From positions 1-64,000 of the forward strand of contig CAYONP010000012.1 in assembly GCA_964405335.1 (NCBI GenBank): 64,000 nt of DNA, in the 5' to 3' direction. Source of the DNA: CAYONP01 sp964405335 (GTDB lineage Bacteria; Armatimonadota; UBA10988). This document shows positions 26,054-35,072 of this stretch, one piece after another; within the stretch, counting starts at the first letter, position 1, and each line of letters begins with the position of its first letter. The notes below the pieces were generated by a model. The model worked only from the letters and a program-made list of their open reading frames with translations. It searched no databases and had not been told where the DNA came from. Position numbers and translations under genes: made by a program.

Positions 26054-27694
26054 ATGCAAGCGGACACGCTCTACTTCGGCGACAACCTCCAGGTGCTGCG
26101 CGAGCAGTTGCCGGATGCCAGCGTCGACTTGGTCTACCTCGACCCGCCGTTCAACTCGCAGCGCGACTACAACTACATCTACCGCGATATCGCCAGTGCC
26201 AGCGACACGGCGCAGGAACAGGCCTTCAGCGACACCTGGACGATGGAAGGCGCGGCGGCGGAGTTTGGTGAGGTTACGCTGTCGGGACACCCCGAGGGCA
26301 AGCTGATCGACACGCTGCACCAGCTCTTCGGCGACACCGCCCTGATCGCGTATCTGTCGGTCATGGCGCTGCGGCTGCGCGAGCTGCACCGGGTGATGAA
26401 GCCGACGGGAAGCCTGTACCTGCACTGCGACGATGCGGCCAGCCACTACCTGAAGCTCGTGCTGGACTGCATCTTCGGGCCGGAGTACCACCGCAACGAG
26501 ATCATCTGGAAGCGCACTTCCGGACACAGCGACGCGTTGCGGTTCGGCCGCGTCCACGATGTAATTCTGTACTACACCAGGGAGGGCAAGCCGACACGTA
26601 ATACGGTCTACCAGCCGTATGATGAGCAGTACGCCGAGCAGTACTACCGCTATCGTGACCCCGACGGCAGGAGGTTCATGTCGGGCGATGCCTCGGCGGC
26701 CGGGCTGACCGGTGGCGGGTACCGCTATGAGTGGCGTGGAGTCACGCGTGTGTGGCGGTTCCCGGTCGAGACCATGCAACGGCTTGATGAGGAGGGCCGT
26801 ATATACTACACTCGCAACGGCTTCCCGCGGGTGAAGCGCTATCTCGACGAGATGCCGGGCATGCCGGCGCAGGACGTGTGGCACGACATCGAAGCCCTGC
26901 GGTCGTGGCATGCCGAGCGGCTCGGTTACCCCACCCAGAAACCCCTCGCCCTGCTCGAACGCATCATCTCGGCCAGCTCGAACGAGGGCGACCTGGTGCT
27001 CGACCCGTTCTGTGGCTGCGGTACCGCCGTTGTGGCGGCGCAGAAACTCAATCGCCGGTGGATCGGAATCGACATCACCTCGTTGGCGGTCAACCTCATC
27101 CGCGAACGGCTGTCCAACCACTTCCCCGAGCTCTGGCCGATGCCCGGCGATGTGCCGGTCGCCGGTCTGCCGCGCGATGTCGCCGGCGCGCGACTGCTGT
27201 TCGAGACCAATCCCTACGATTTCCAGTTCTGGGCTTTGACCCTCGTTGGTGCCCACCCGCCGGGCGGGCGGCGTAAGAAGGGCGCCGACCGCGGCATCGA
27301 CGGTGAGATCCTATGGCGCGACGGCCAGGATCAGTTGCAGCGCGCGGTCGTCTCGGTCAAGGGCGGTCGGCACGTTGGCGATGCCATGCTCAAGGACCTG
27401 ATTGCCACCGTCGAGGCCGAGAACGCCGCCGTCGGGCTGATGGTCACCCTCGCCGCGCCCACGCGGCCGATGCGACAGCGCGCCGCGCAAGCTGGGGAGT
27501 ATCAGTACGCAGCGCGCGAGTTGAGCGATCATGTCACCGCTTGCTTCCCGCGCATCCAGATCCTGACTGTCGAGGAGCTGCTCGAAGGCCGCCGCCCCGA
27601 GCTGCCGCGCACCAGCCGGCTCGCCCGCCACCGTGAGGCGAAGGAGATCAAGGGCGACAGCCCGCAGCAACTCCTCGATTTCGGCGGCGAGTGA
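26054..27694 (+). CDS. DNA methyltransferase fused to a PD-(D/E)XK nuclease-like domain
   Basis: This 546-residue protein has a beta-class amino-methyltransferase module. The catalytic LVYLDPPFNSQ lies near residue 32 and the AdoMet motif LDPFCGCGT near residue 318, with YPTQKPLALLERII just before it. From about residue 380 a second domain follows: NPYDFQFWALTLVGAHP, then KKGADRGIDGEI and AVVSVKGGRH. The Asp in GIDG and the Ser-Val-Lys triad match the Mrr-like D-(x)n-(E/Q/S)xK nuclease pattern. A single chain that both methylates and may cut would be a compact restriction-modification system, but the target and nuclease activity are unproven. TACAAT sits just upstream and trmFO follows directly. 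Confidence 0.85.
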   Translation: MQADTLYFGDNLQVLREQLPDASVDLVYLDPPFNSQRDYNYIYRDIASASDTAQEQAFSDTWTMEGAAAEFGEVTLSGHPEGKLIDTLHQLFGDTALIAYLSVMALRLRELHRVMKPTGSLYLHCDDAASHYLKLVLDCIFGPEYHRNEIIWKRTSGHSDALRFGRVHDVILYYTREGKPTRNTVYQPYDEQYAEQYYRYRDPDGRRFMSGDASAAGLTGGGYRYEWRGVTRVWRFPVETMQRLDEEGRIYYTRNGFPRVKRYLDEMPGMPAQDVWHDIEALRSWHAERLGYPTQKPLALLERIISASSNEGDLVLDPFCGCGTAVVAAQKLNRRWIGIDITSLAVNLIRERLSNHFPELWPMPGDVPVAGLPRDVAGARLLFETNPYDFQFWALTLVGAHPPGGRRKKGADRGIDGEILWRDGQDQLQRAVVSVKGGRHVGDAMLKDLIATVEAENAAVGLMVTLAAPTRPMRQRAAQAGEYQYAARELSDHVTACFPRIQILTVEELLEGRRPELPRTSRLARHREAKEIKGDSPQQLLDFGGE

Positions 27695-27705
27695 CTCCGC
27701 CCGTC

Positions 27706-29016
27706 ATGTCCACCCCCATCACCATCATCGGCGGCGGACTGGCCGGCTGCGAGGCCGCCTGGCAGGCCGCCCGGCTCGGCTGCGCGGTGCGGCTGTACGA
27801 GATGCGGCCCGGACGCTCGACCGGCGTGCACCAGACCGACCGGCTGGCCGAGCTGGTCTGCAGCGGGTCGCTCAAGTCGAAACAGCCGACCACCGCCTCG
27901 GGCATGCTCAACGCCGAACTCGTCGCCCTCGGCTCGCTCATTCTACACTGCGGCTACGCGGCCGAGATTCCCGGCGGACAGGCGCTGGCCGTCGACCGCG
28001 ACGAGTTCGCCGCAGCGGTGACCGCCGCCATCGAGGCCGAGCCGCTGATTGACCTGGTCCGCGAGGAACTGACCAGCGTGCCGCGCGAGTGGCTGGCGAT
28101 CGTCGCCAGCGGGCCGCTGACCTCCGAGGCGCTGGCCGACGATCTGCGCGCGTTGACCGGCCAGGAGCAGCTCGCCTTCTACGACGCCATCGCGCCGACG
28201 GTCGAGGCCGAGAGCATCGACCAGAGCATCGCCTTCCGCGCCTCGCGCTATGACAAGGGTGGCGCCGACTACCTCAACTGCCCGATGGACCGCCCGCAGT
28301 ACGAGGCCTTCTGGCACGAGCTGGTGCACGCCGAGCGGTACGCGCCGAAGAACCCCGAGGACACGGTCTACTTCGAGAGCTGTCTGCCGATCGAAATCCT
28401 GGCCGCGCGTGACGTCCAGGCGCTGTTGTTCGGGCCGTTCAAGCCAGTTGGGCTGACCGACCCGCGCACCGGCCGGCGGCCGCACGCGGTGGTGCAGTTG
28501 CGGCAGGAGAACCGCGCCGGCACGCTCTACAGCCTGGTCGGCTGCCAGACGCAGCTCAAGCGCGGCGAGCAGGAGCGTGTGCTGCGGATGATCCCCGGGC
28601 TGGAGCAGGCGGTCTTCGCCCGCTGGGGGCAGGTGCATCGCAACACCTTCGTCCAGGCGCCGCGGCTGCTGCGGCCGACGCTACAGCTACGCGCGCGCCC
28701 CGACCTCTTCCTCGCCGGGCAACTGATCGGTGTCGAGGGCTATGTCGAGAGCGCCGCGGCCGGCTGGCTGGCCGGACTCAACGCGGCGCGCCTGGTGCGT
28801 GGTGAGGAGCCCGTGGTGCCGCCGGCAACCACGATGATCGGCGCGCTGATGCGCTATGTCAGCGACGAATGGCTGGAGAACTTCCAGCCGATGAACGCCA
28901 ACTTCGGTCTGCTCCCCGGCCTGGCCGCCGGCGGCCGCGCAGCGCGCCGGGCGGCGATGGCCGAACGCGGCGCGGCCGACTTGGCGGCCTGGTGGGGCCA
29001 GGTGACCGGCGCGTAG
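27706..29016 (+). CDS. trmFO: Folate/FAD-dependent tRNA (uracil-54-C5)-methyltransferase
   Basis: The 436-residue flavoprotein opens with the FAD-binding motif ITIIGGGLAGCEAAWQAA and contains family sequences CSGSLKSKQPTTASGMLNAE, VYFESCLPIEILAARDVQAL and QLIGVEGYVESAAAGWLAGL. TrmFO makes ribothymidine at position 54 of tRNA using methylenetetrahydrofolate and FAD. The length is normal. The preceding methyltransferase-nuclease stop overlaps an in-frame GTG at 27691; I prefer the ATG at 27706 because homologues start with the Rossmann strand. Neither start has a strong ribosome site. Confidence 0.95.
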   Translation: MSTPITIIGGGLAGCEAAWQAARLGCAVRLYEMRPGRSTGVHQTDRLAELVCSGSLKSKQPTTASGMLNAELVALGSLILHCGYAAEIPGGQALAVDRDEFAAAVTAAIEAEPLIDLVREELTSVPREWLAIVASGPLTSEALADDLRALTGQEQLAFYDAIAPTVEAESIDQSIAFRASRYDKGGADYLNCPMDRPQYEAFWHELVHAERYAPKNPEDTVYFESCLPIEILAARDVQALLFGPFKPVGLTDPRTGRRPHAVVQLRQENRAGTLYSLVGCQTQLKRGEQERVLRMIPGLEQAVFARWGQVHRNTFVQAPRLLRPTLQLRARPDLFLAGQLIGVEGYVESAAAGWLAGLNAARLVRGEEPVVPPATTMIGALMRYVSDEWLENFQPMNANFGLLPGLAAGGRAARRAAMAERGAADLAAWWGQVTGA

Positions 29017-29024
29017 GCGACGGC

Positions 29025-29165
29025 GCGCGGGCGTCGTCGCCCGCCCCCGACCGTGAGCCCAAGCCACCGGAGCGCGGGCGTCGTCGCCCGCCCCCGACCG
29101 TGAGCCCAAGCCACCGGAGCGCGGGCGTCCCCGCCCGCACGGCCCGTGAGCCCATACCCAGGCGG
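29025..29165. repeat. Three tandem 47-bp units
   Basis: Units start at 29025, 29072 and 29119 with GCGCGGGCGTCGTCGCCCGC or a close variant, a small palindrome, followed by CCCCGACCGTGAGCCCAAGC in the first two. The third unit has diverged. They fill the gap between trmFO and the convergent enolase-superfamily gene and are followed by GGCCGGGGACGGCCGC (29164-29179), also seen at 38249 and 38458. Confidence 0.85.
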
Positions 29166-29198
29166 CCGGGGACGGCCGCGCTCCGATGGCCGGGGGGC

Positions 29199-30341
29199 CT
29201 AACCGATCAATGCCTCATCCAGCGTCAGCCCGAACCCCGGCGCGTCGGGTGGGGTGATGGTGCCGCCGGCGATGGCCCAGGCCGTGGAGTCGACGCCGTC
29301 GGTCTGGCCGGGCACGCCCTCGACCCAGGCGACACCGCCCAGACCGGCGGCCAGGTGCGCCGCGTAGCAGCTCTTGATCGACAGGCCCCAGGTGTGCGGG
29401 CCGGCCTGGATGCCTCTCTCGATCAGGCGCGGCAGCAGGTCGACCCAGGGGCTGAAGCCGAGGTGGGTGACGTCGAACAGCACCACGTCGATGAGCTGCT
29501 TGGCCGCGAGGCCGAGCAGGTGCTCGATGAACGCCGGCTCGTAGCGGCCCAGGCGGCCGGGCTGTTCGGCACGAGCGGCGCCGCCCTCGCCGTCGGCCAG
29601 CAGGGCGTCGCGGCCCAGCTTGGCCATCAAATCGCGCAGCGCCCGCAGCGCGTCGGCGTCCTCGGCAAAGGGCTCCTCAATCCAGGCCAGGCGGCAGTCG
29701 GCCACGGCCTTCAGGTAGGTGGCGAAGCCCTTCGGCTGGTAGCCATCGTTGGCATCGACCAGCAGCTCGGCGCGCGGATAGGCTTCGCGCACCGCGCGGG
29801 TGACCAGGATGTCGCGCCGGTCGCCCTCGTCGCGGTCCATCCAGCGGTGGCCGCGGCCGATCTTCAGCTTGAACGCCGAGTAGCCGGCGGCCTGGTCCTC
29901 GGCGCAGGAGGCGAGCACGCCGGCCAGGCCGCGTGGCCGGCCGGCGGCGTCGAGGTCGAGGTCGTCGAAGTAGATCGCGCCCGAATAGACCCGCGGCGCG
30001 CGCGGACCGCGCGCCCCAAGCAGCCGCCAGACTGGCTGTCCGAGGATGACGCCGGCCAGGTCCCAGAGCGCGAAGTCGGCCTCGAACACCGCGGCCGAGG
30101 CGCCGCGCGCCGGGTCGATCAGGGCGTCGACGGATTGCCCGACCAGCGCCTTGGTCAGGGCATCATCGGGGCGGCCGACGCCCCAGCCGCGGGCGCCCTG
30201 GTCGGTGGTCAGCACCACGGCGGGGAACGCCGGTCCGGTGCCGTGGTCGCGCAATCGCGCATTACGGCCGATGCGGCGAGGGTAGCGCTGCTGCAGCTCG
30301 AGGCGATCGACGCGGGCGATGCGGTGTTCGGCCAACGACAT
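29199..30341 (-). CDS. Mandelate racemase/muconate lactonizing enzyme-type (enolase superfamily) protein
   Basis: The 380-residue enzyme has the enolase-superfamily set: Lys158-x-Lys160 in AFKLKIG, Asp196 in LLVDANDG, Glu222 in WIEEPF, a third metal ligand in LLADGEG, and a His in GPHTWG. This layout is that of acid-sugar dehydratases and racemases, which take a proton alpha to a carboxylate with help from Mg2+. The substrate is unknown. GGAGG lies six bases before the ATG. It begins 26 bases after acyP and is probably the last gene of the hsp20-lon operon. Confidence 0.88.
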   Translation of the reverse strand: MSLAEHRIARVDRLELQQRYPRRIGRNARLRDHGTGPAFPAVVLTTDQGARGWGVGRPDDALTKALVGQSVDALIDPARGASAAVFEADFALWDLAGVILGQPVWRLLGARGPRAPRVYSGAIYFDDLDLDAAGRPRGLAGVLASCAEDQAAGYSAFKLKIGRGHRWMDRDEGDRRDILVTRAVREAYPRAELLVDANDGYQPKGFATYLKAVADCRLAWIEEPFAEDADALRALRDLMAKLGRDALLADGEGGAARAEQPGRLGRYEPAFIEHLLGLAAKQLIDVVLFDVTHLGFSPWVDLLPRLIERGIQAGPHTWGLSIKSCYAAHLAAGLGGVAWVEGVPGQTDGVDSTAWAIAGGTITPPDAPGFGLTLDEALIG

Positions 30342-30367
30342 GACGTCCTCCGCGCAGATTCACGAGG

Positions 30368-30652
30368 TCAGCCGCGGATGAGGAAGCCGGGCCAGATGGG
30401 TTCGTCGTCGGCGGGCTGGGTCTGCACCTCGTCGATGCGGGCCATCGGCGGACCCTGACGGCACCAGGCGAGCACCTGGTCGACCGCCTCGGCGGCGCCG
30501 GCGAAGACCGCCTCGACAGTGCCGTCGCGCTGGTTGCGGCACCAGCCCGAGACGCCGTGCTGCTCGGCGACGTGCTGCAGCGAGTAGCGGAAGCCGACTC
30601 CTTGCACCCGTCCTCGGATGGTCACCCGGACTTTCGTTGCCGCCTCGCTCAA
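30368..30652 (-). CDS. acyP: Acylphosphatase
   Basis: The 94-residue protein has both active-site residues of the family: Arg22 in GRVQGVGFR, which binds the phosphate, and Asn40 in WCRNQRDGTVEA. It hydrolyses acyl phosphates such as acetyl or carbamoyl phosphate. The size is normal. The ATG overlaps the end of rsmG by four bases. Confidence 0.95.
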   Translation of the reverse strand: MSEAATKVRVTIRGRVQGVGFRYSLQHVAEQHGVSGWCRNQRDGTVEAVFAGAAEAVDQVLAWCRQGPPMARIDEVQTQPADDEPIWPGFLIRG

Positions 30653-31362
30653 CCTTCTGCTCCACCCACTCGCAGCGGACGCTTGGCGGGGATCCCCACC
30701 CGCCGTGGATAGCGCTCCGGCGTCGGCCCCAGCTTGTCTAGAACCACAAACGCGCGCGAGCGCGGTCCCGTTACCACCCGCGGCGCGCCGCCCCCGAGCT
30801 GCTCGGCCACCCCGGCGGCGTCGGCCAGCTCCTGCTCGAGGCCGACGCCCTTGGCGACGATCATCCGGCCGCCGACCCGGGCCAGCGGCAGCAGATACTC
30901 GAGCAGCACGCCGAGCGGCGCCAGCCGCCGCGCGGTGACTCGCTCGTAGCGCTCGCGATGCGCCGGGTCACGGGCCAGCAGCTCGACCCGCTGCTCGGCC
31001 ACGATGACCCGCGGCAGGTCCAGCGCCAAGGCCGCCTCACGCAGGAAGTCGCCCTTGCGCGCCACGCTCTCGACCAGCGTCACCGTCCGCTCGGGCCGCA
31101 GCGCGGCGAGCACCAGGCCGGGCAGCCCGGCGCCGGAGCCGACGTCGGCCAGGTCCTCGCCCTCGAGCAGCTCGGCGTGGGCCAGGCTGTCCAGCAGATG
31201 CTCGAGCAGAGCCTCGTCCGCGGCGTCGGCGACGAGGTTAATCGAGCGGTTCCACTCGGCCAGCAGCGCGGCGTAGCGGGCCAGGCGATCGACCGCCGCG
31301 TGGTCGAGCGTGACCGGCAGCTCGGCGGCGCGGCGACGCAGTTCGGCGGCGAACTCAGTCAA
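30649..31362 (-). CDS. rsmG: 16S rRNA (guanine(527)-N7)-methyltransferase
   Basis: The 237-residue enzyme shows the RsmG features: LLAEWNRSINLVADA, then LLDSLAHAE, the AdoMet loop ADVGSGAGLPGL and RVTARRLAPLGVLLEYLLPL. It methylates G527 in the 530 loop of 16S rRNA; loss gives low-level streptomycin resistance in other bacteria. It usually sits beside parA or mnmG, but here it lies in a stress-protein operon. It overlaps the lipoprotein gene upstream by eight bases and acyP downstream by four. Confidence 0.95.
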   Translation of the reverse strand: MTEFAAELRRRAAELPVTLDHAAVDRLARYAALLAEWNRSINLVADAADEALLEHLLDSLAHAELLEGEDLADVGSGAGLPGLVLAALRPERTVTLVESVARKGDFLREAALALDLPRVIVAEQRVELLARDPAHRERYERVTARRLAPLGVLLEYLLPLARVGGRMIVAKGVGLEQELADAAGVAEQLGGGAPRVVTGPRSRAFVVLDKLGPTPERYPRRVGIPAKRPLRVGGAEG

Positions 31363-32161
31363 GGTGCGCGGTCAGCCAAGCGACCATGCTCGCGATCAGC
31401 TCGGGCTGCTCCTCGAACAGGTTGGTGCCGTGCGCGGCGCCGTCGGTCACCGCCGAGTCGACCTCGCCCGGCGCGGCGGCGGCAAGCTGCTCGACGGCGC
31501 CGGCCGATTCGGCATCGCCGAGCGTGGCGCGCAGCCAGACCGGCATGGTGCCGAGCTGTCCCATCGGCTCGAGTGTCTGCACGCCGCGGTAATCGAGCCC
31601 CGGCGAGAGGAGCATCAGGCCGGCGATCTGCTCGGGGTGCCGGCTGGCGTAGACGGTGCACAGGTTGGCCCCAATGCTTGCCCCAACGAGGAAGACCGGC
31701 ACCTCCGGCGCTATTTCGGCCACCGCCTCGACCGCCGCGCCGACATCGGCCACGGCGGCCTGCCACTCAGCCGGCGTGAACTCGGCCACCGGTACGTTGC
31801 CCGGCGCAAAGCTGCGCTGGTGGCCGCGCAGGTCAATCGCCACGCTGGCCAGGCCGGCCTTGGCCAGCTCGGACATCAGCGGGTTCCAGTCCTCGGCGAT
31901 GCGGTTGAGCTGGTGGAGCAGTACCACCGCCCCGCGCGGCTGGCCCTCGGCGGACAGGTAGTTGGCGTGGATGTGCGCCCCGTCGCCGGGCTCGAGCGCC
32001 AGCGCCTCGGCGCCGGGCAGCGGTCGCGGCCCGCGGTCGGGCACGGCCGGCATCGGCCCGCCCATCGGCGCGCTCGGCGACTCGGGCTCGACCGCCTCCT
32101 GCTTGCCACAACCGGCCAGCATCGCCCCGAGCGCGATGAGTAGCAGCACATGCCGCATCAT
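31355..32161 (-). CDS. Lipoprotein alpha/beta hydrolase
   Basis: The 268-residue protein has a lipoprotein signal MMRHVLLLIALGAMLAGC with the lipobox LAGC (Cys18). A Pro/Gly-rich linker and an alpha/beta-hydrolase fold follow, similar to dienelactone hydrolase: RGAVVLLHQL (oxyanion strand), DLRGHQRS, and FLVGASIGANL with the nucleophile Ser in GxSxG. A His near the C-terminus (DGAAHGTNLF) completes the triad. It is therefore membrane-anchored, facing the periplasm, but the substrate is unknown. Its tandem ATGs overlap the lon stop codon, coupling the two. Confidence 0.82.
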   Translation of the reverse strand: MMRHVLLLIALGAMLAGCGKQEAVEPESPSAPMGGPMPAVPDRGPRPLPGAEALALEPGDGAHIHANYLSAEGQPRGAVVLLHQLNRIAEDWNPLMSELAKAGLASVAIDLRGHQRSFAPGNVPVAEFTPAEWQAAVADVGAAVEAVAEIAPEVPVFLVGASIGANLCTVYASRHPEQIAGLMLLSPGLDYRGVQTLEPMGQLGTMPVWLRATLGDAESAGAVEQLAAAAPGEVDSAVTDGAAHGTNLFEEQPELIASMVAWLTAHLD

Positions 32162-34536
32162 CCTTCTCCCTCGGCCACGCCGGGCAGCGCGACCCGCAGC
32201 ACGTCGGTCACCGTCTCGGCGGTGAGCAGGCTCATCTGCTCGCGCACCTCGGCCGGCAGCTCGCGCAAGTCGTTGGCATTCTGGCGTGGCACCACTACCC
32301 GCGCCAGCCCGGCCCGGCGCGCGGCGAGCACCTTCTCTTTGATCCCGCCGACCGGGAGCACCTGCCCGGTCAACGTGATCTCCCCGGTCATCGCCAGGTC
32401 ACCGGCGGCCGGCCGGCCGAGCGCCGCCGAGAGCAACGCGGCGGCGATGGTGACCCCGGCCGACGGGCCGTCCTTCGGCGTCGCCCCGGCGGGTACATGA
32501 AGGTGGAAGTCGCGCTTCTCGAATTGCTCCGGCGCGACGCCGAACTGCTCGGCCCGGCTGCGCACGTAGCTGAACGCCGCCTGGGCCGACTCCTGCATCA
32601 CCTCGCCGAGCTGACCGGTCAGGCGCAGGTTGCCGCTGCCCGGCATGGTCAGCGCCTCGACCACCAGCACCTGGCCGCCCGTGGCGCTGACCGACAGCCC
32701 GGCGACGACGCCCGGCTGCGGCTCGCGCAGCAGCAGGTCAGGGTAGACCCGCTCGGGGCCGAGCAGGTCGACCAGGTCGCCGACGCCGACGCTGACCCGC
32801 TCGACGCCCTCCTCGGCAATCTGCCGCGCGGCCTTGCGGCAGACCGTGGCGATGGTCCGCTCCAGGTTGCGCACGCCGCTCTCGCGCGTGTAGGCGGTGA
32901 TGAGCTTCTGCAGCGCCGCCGCGCTGAGCCGCAGCCGGCCGGCATCGAGCCCGTTCTCGCCGAGCTGCCGAGGGATCAGGTACTTCCGCGCGATGGCGGT
33001 CTTCTCACTCTCGGTGTAGCCCTCGATCTCGATCACTTCGAGCCGGTCGAGCAGCGCCGGCTGGACCGTCGAGAGTACGTTGCCGGTGGCGATGAAGAGC
33101 ACCTGGCTGAGGTCGAAATCGAGATCGAGGTAGTTGTCGCGGAAGGCGTGGTTCTGCGCCGGGTCGAGCACCTCCAGCAGCGCGCTCGACGGGTCGCCGT
33201 GCAGGCTCTGCTGCACCTTGTCGATCTCGTCGAGCATCAGCACCGGGTTGCGCACCTCGGCGCGGCGGATGCGGTCGAGGATGCGCCCGGGCATGGCGCC
33301 GATGTAGGTCCGGCGGTGGCCGCGGATCTCGGCCTCGTCGTGCACGCCGCCGAGACTGATCCGCGCGAACCGCCGCCCCAGGCTGCGCGCGATGCTCTGG
33401 CCGAGCGAGGTCTTGCCCACCCCGGGCGGGCCGACGAAGCAGAGGATCGGCCCGCGCAGGTCGGGCTTGAGCGCGCGCACGGCCAGGTACTCGAGGATCC
33501 GGTCCTTGACCTTCTCCAGCCCGTGGTGGTCTTCGTCGAGGATCCGCCGCGCCCGGCGCAGGTCGAGATTGTCCTTCGTCTGCGCCTGCCAAGGCAGCTC
33601 GAGAATCAGTTCGAGGTAGGTCCGGATGACGTGAAACTCGGCCGCCTGCGGCGGCATCTGCTCGAGCCGGCGCAGCTCGCGCCGCGCGGCGGTCGCCGCC
33701 TCGTCGGGCAGGTTGGCGGCGTCGAGCCGCTCGCGCAGCTCCTCGACCTCGGCGCGGCCCGGCTCGTCCTCGCCCAGTTCGGCGCGGATGGCCTTGAGCT
33801 GCTGGCGCAGGAAGTACTCGCGCTGCGCTTTGTCGATCTCGCCGGCCGCCTCGCTCTGCAGCTTCGAGCCGAGTTCGAGCAGCTCCAGCTCGCGGCTGGC
33901 GATGCGCAGCAGCAGGCGCAGCTTGGCCTCGATCCCGTCGGTAGCCAGGATCTGGTACCGCTCCGCCTCGTCCATCCGCACCGCCGCGGCGAGCAGGTAG
34001 ACCAACTGGACCGGATCCTCGGTGTTGGCCATGGCCACCTGGATCTCGGTGCCGAGCTGCGGGATCAGCTCGGCGATGCGGCTGAACTGCTGCTGCAGCG
34101 TGCGCGACAGCGCCTGCACCGTGTCGCTCTCGCTGGCCTCGTCGGGCGCCGCGACAACGCGCGCGGCGAGCGGGTCGCTGCCCTCGATCACCGCCACGAC
34201 ACGGACCCGTTCCTGGCCCTGGAGCAGGATCTGCATCGCGCCGTCGGACATCCGCCTCATGCGCGGGATGTGGGCGACACAGCCGACCTCGCGGATGGCT
34301 CCGAGCAGCGTCGGCTCGCCATCCTCACCGAGCCGCGGCTCGCGCGAGACCACCGCGACTCGGCGGTCACCCTGGCCGAAGGCCGCGTCGATCACGCGCC
34401 GCAGGCTCGGCTCGCCGAACTGCACGGGCGACATCAGGCCGGGGTAGAGCACCAGCTCGGGCACGGCGAGGAGGTACAGCTCTTCGCTGTCGTCGGGTGG
34501 GGCGTCCGCCGCGCCGGTCTCGGCGTCGGTGATCAC
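32158..34536 (-). CDS. lon: ATP-dependent Lon protease
   Basis: The 792-residue protein is a full-length LonA. It has an N-terminal substrate domain (from LPVPELVLYPG-like sequence near residue 25), Walker A GPPGVGKT near residue 368, Walker B VLMLDEIDK, and the S16 domain with HVPAGATPKDGPSAG. There Ser692 and Lys735 form the dyad. It degrades damaged and regulatory proteins in the cytoplasm. The GTG start overlaps the hsp20 stop as GTGA. Standing next to a small heat-shock protein suggests joint stress induction, although I found no CIRCE element. Confidence 0.97.
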   Translation of the reverse strand: MITDAETGAADAPPDDSEELYLLAVPELVLYPGLMSPVQFGEPSLRRVIDAAFGQGDRRVAVVSREPRLGEDGEPTLLGAIREVGCVAHIPRMRRMSDGAMQILLQGQERVRVVAVIEGSDPLAARVVAAPDEASESDTVQALSRTLQQQFSRIAELIPQLGTEIQVAMANTEDPVQLVYLLAAAVRMDEAERYQILATDGIEAKLRLLLRIASRELELLELGSKLQSEAAGEIDKAQREYFLRQQLKAIRAELGEDEPGRAEVEELRERLDAANLPDEAATAARRELRRLEQMPPQAAEFHVIRTYLELILELPWQAQTKDNLDLRRARRILDEDHHGLEKVKDRILEYLAVRALKPDLRGPILCFVGPPGVGKTSLGQSIARSLGRRFARISLGGVHDEAEIRGHRRTYIGAMPGRILDRIRRAEVRNPVLMLDEIDKVQQSLHGDPSSALLEVLDPAQNHAFRDNYLDLDFDLSQVLFIATGNVLSTVQPALLDRLEVIEIEGYTESEKTAIARKYLIPRQLGENGLDAGRLRLSAAALQKLITAYTRESGVRNLERTIATVCRKAARQIAEEGVERVSVGVGDLVDLLGPERVYPDLLLREPQPGVVAGLSVSATGGQVLVVEALTMPGSGNLRLTGQLGEVMQESAQAAFSYVRSRAEQFGVAPEQFEKRDFHLHVPAGATPKDGPSAGVTIAAALLSAALGRPAAGDLAMTGEITLTGQVLPVGGIKEKVLAARRAGLARVVVPRQNANDLRELPAEVREQMSLLTAETVTDVLRVALPGVAEGEG

Positions 34537-34925
34537 GGTTCCGGATCGACGAGCACCCGCCGGCGGGCCAGCCCGCGCGGGGCGACGGTGACGGTCAGCA
34601 GGCCGTCGGCCAGCCGCGCGGTGACCTCGGCCTCGTCGAGCGGGAAGGGGAACTCTTCAAACACCCGCTGGAACTGACCGTAGTTGATCTCGGCCTGGCG
34701 GTATTCGGCGGCGCAGGCGCTGTCACGCGGCCGCTGGCCGCGGACAATCAGCCGCCAGCCCTCGCACAGCACCTCGATCGACTCGCGCGGAACCGCCGCC
34801 AACTCGACCCGGATCTCGACCACACCGCCGGCGACCAGCACATCGGCCGCCGGCTCCCAGGCCGCGGTGTAGGCGGCCTGAGCCCGGTCGGACTGCCGGA
34901 TCGGCCACTGCCGAAAGACCAACAT
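34533..34925 (-). CDS. Small heat-shock protein (Hsp20/alpha-crystallin family)
   Basis: The 130-residue protein is a compact alpha-crystallin domain. The first conserved strand VVEIRVELAAVPRESIEVLC, then LIVRGQRP, a FQRVFEEFPFPLDEAEVTAR stretch and the closing ARLADGLLTVTVAP match the family. Such proteins hold unfolded proteins without ATP. I chose the ATG at 34925; the longer frame crosses the divergent promoters. It is the first gene of the operon, ahead of lon. Confidence 0.88.
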   Translation of the reverse strand: MLVFRQWPIRQSDRAQAAYTAAWEPAADVLVAGGVVEIRVELAAVPRESIEVLCEGWRLIVRGQRPRDSACAAEYRQAEINYGQFQRVFEEFPFPLDEAEVTARLADGLLTVTVAPRGLARRRVLVDPEP

Positions 34926-34963
34926 GACGGGTTCCGAACGACTCAATCCCTCCCCCGGCAAGC

Positions 34964-34969
34964 AGTATA
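34964..34969 (-). promoter_or_regulatory. Extended -10 box for the hsp20-lon operon
   Basis: On the minus strand TGCTATACT gives an extended -10 (TGn followed by TATACT). The -35 at the expected place is weak (TGGCGG), which is common with an extended -10. It would start transcription about 30-40 bases before the hsp20 ATG, back to back with the promoter at 35024-35052. Confidence 0.55.
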
Positions 34970-35023
34970 GCACCGCCGGCGCCGGGCCGCCATCGTCTAC
35001 CAGGGACCCATCGTCCCGTCGCA

Positions 35024-35052
35024 TTGCGGTGCCCACCGCCTGGTGCTATGCT
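35024..35052 (+). promoter_or_regulatory. Sigma-70-type promoter of the DUF6807 gene
   Basis: TTGCGG (35024-35029), a 17-base spacer, and TATGCT (35047-35052) with an extended TGC before it. It is followed about 20 bases later by GGGAG and the GTG start at 35073. Confidence 0.65.
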
Positions 35053-35072
35053 CGCGGGGCGGGAGAGCGCCG

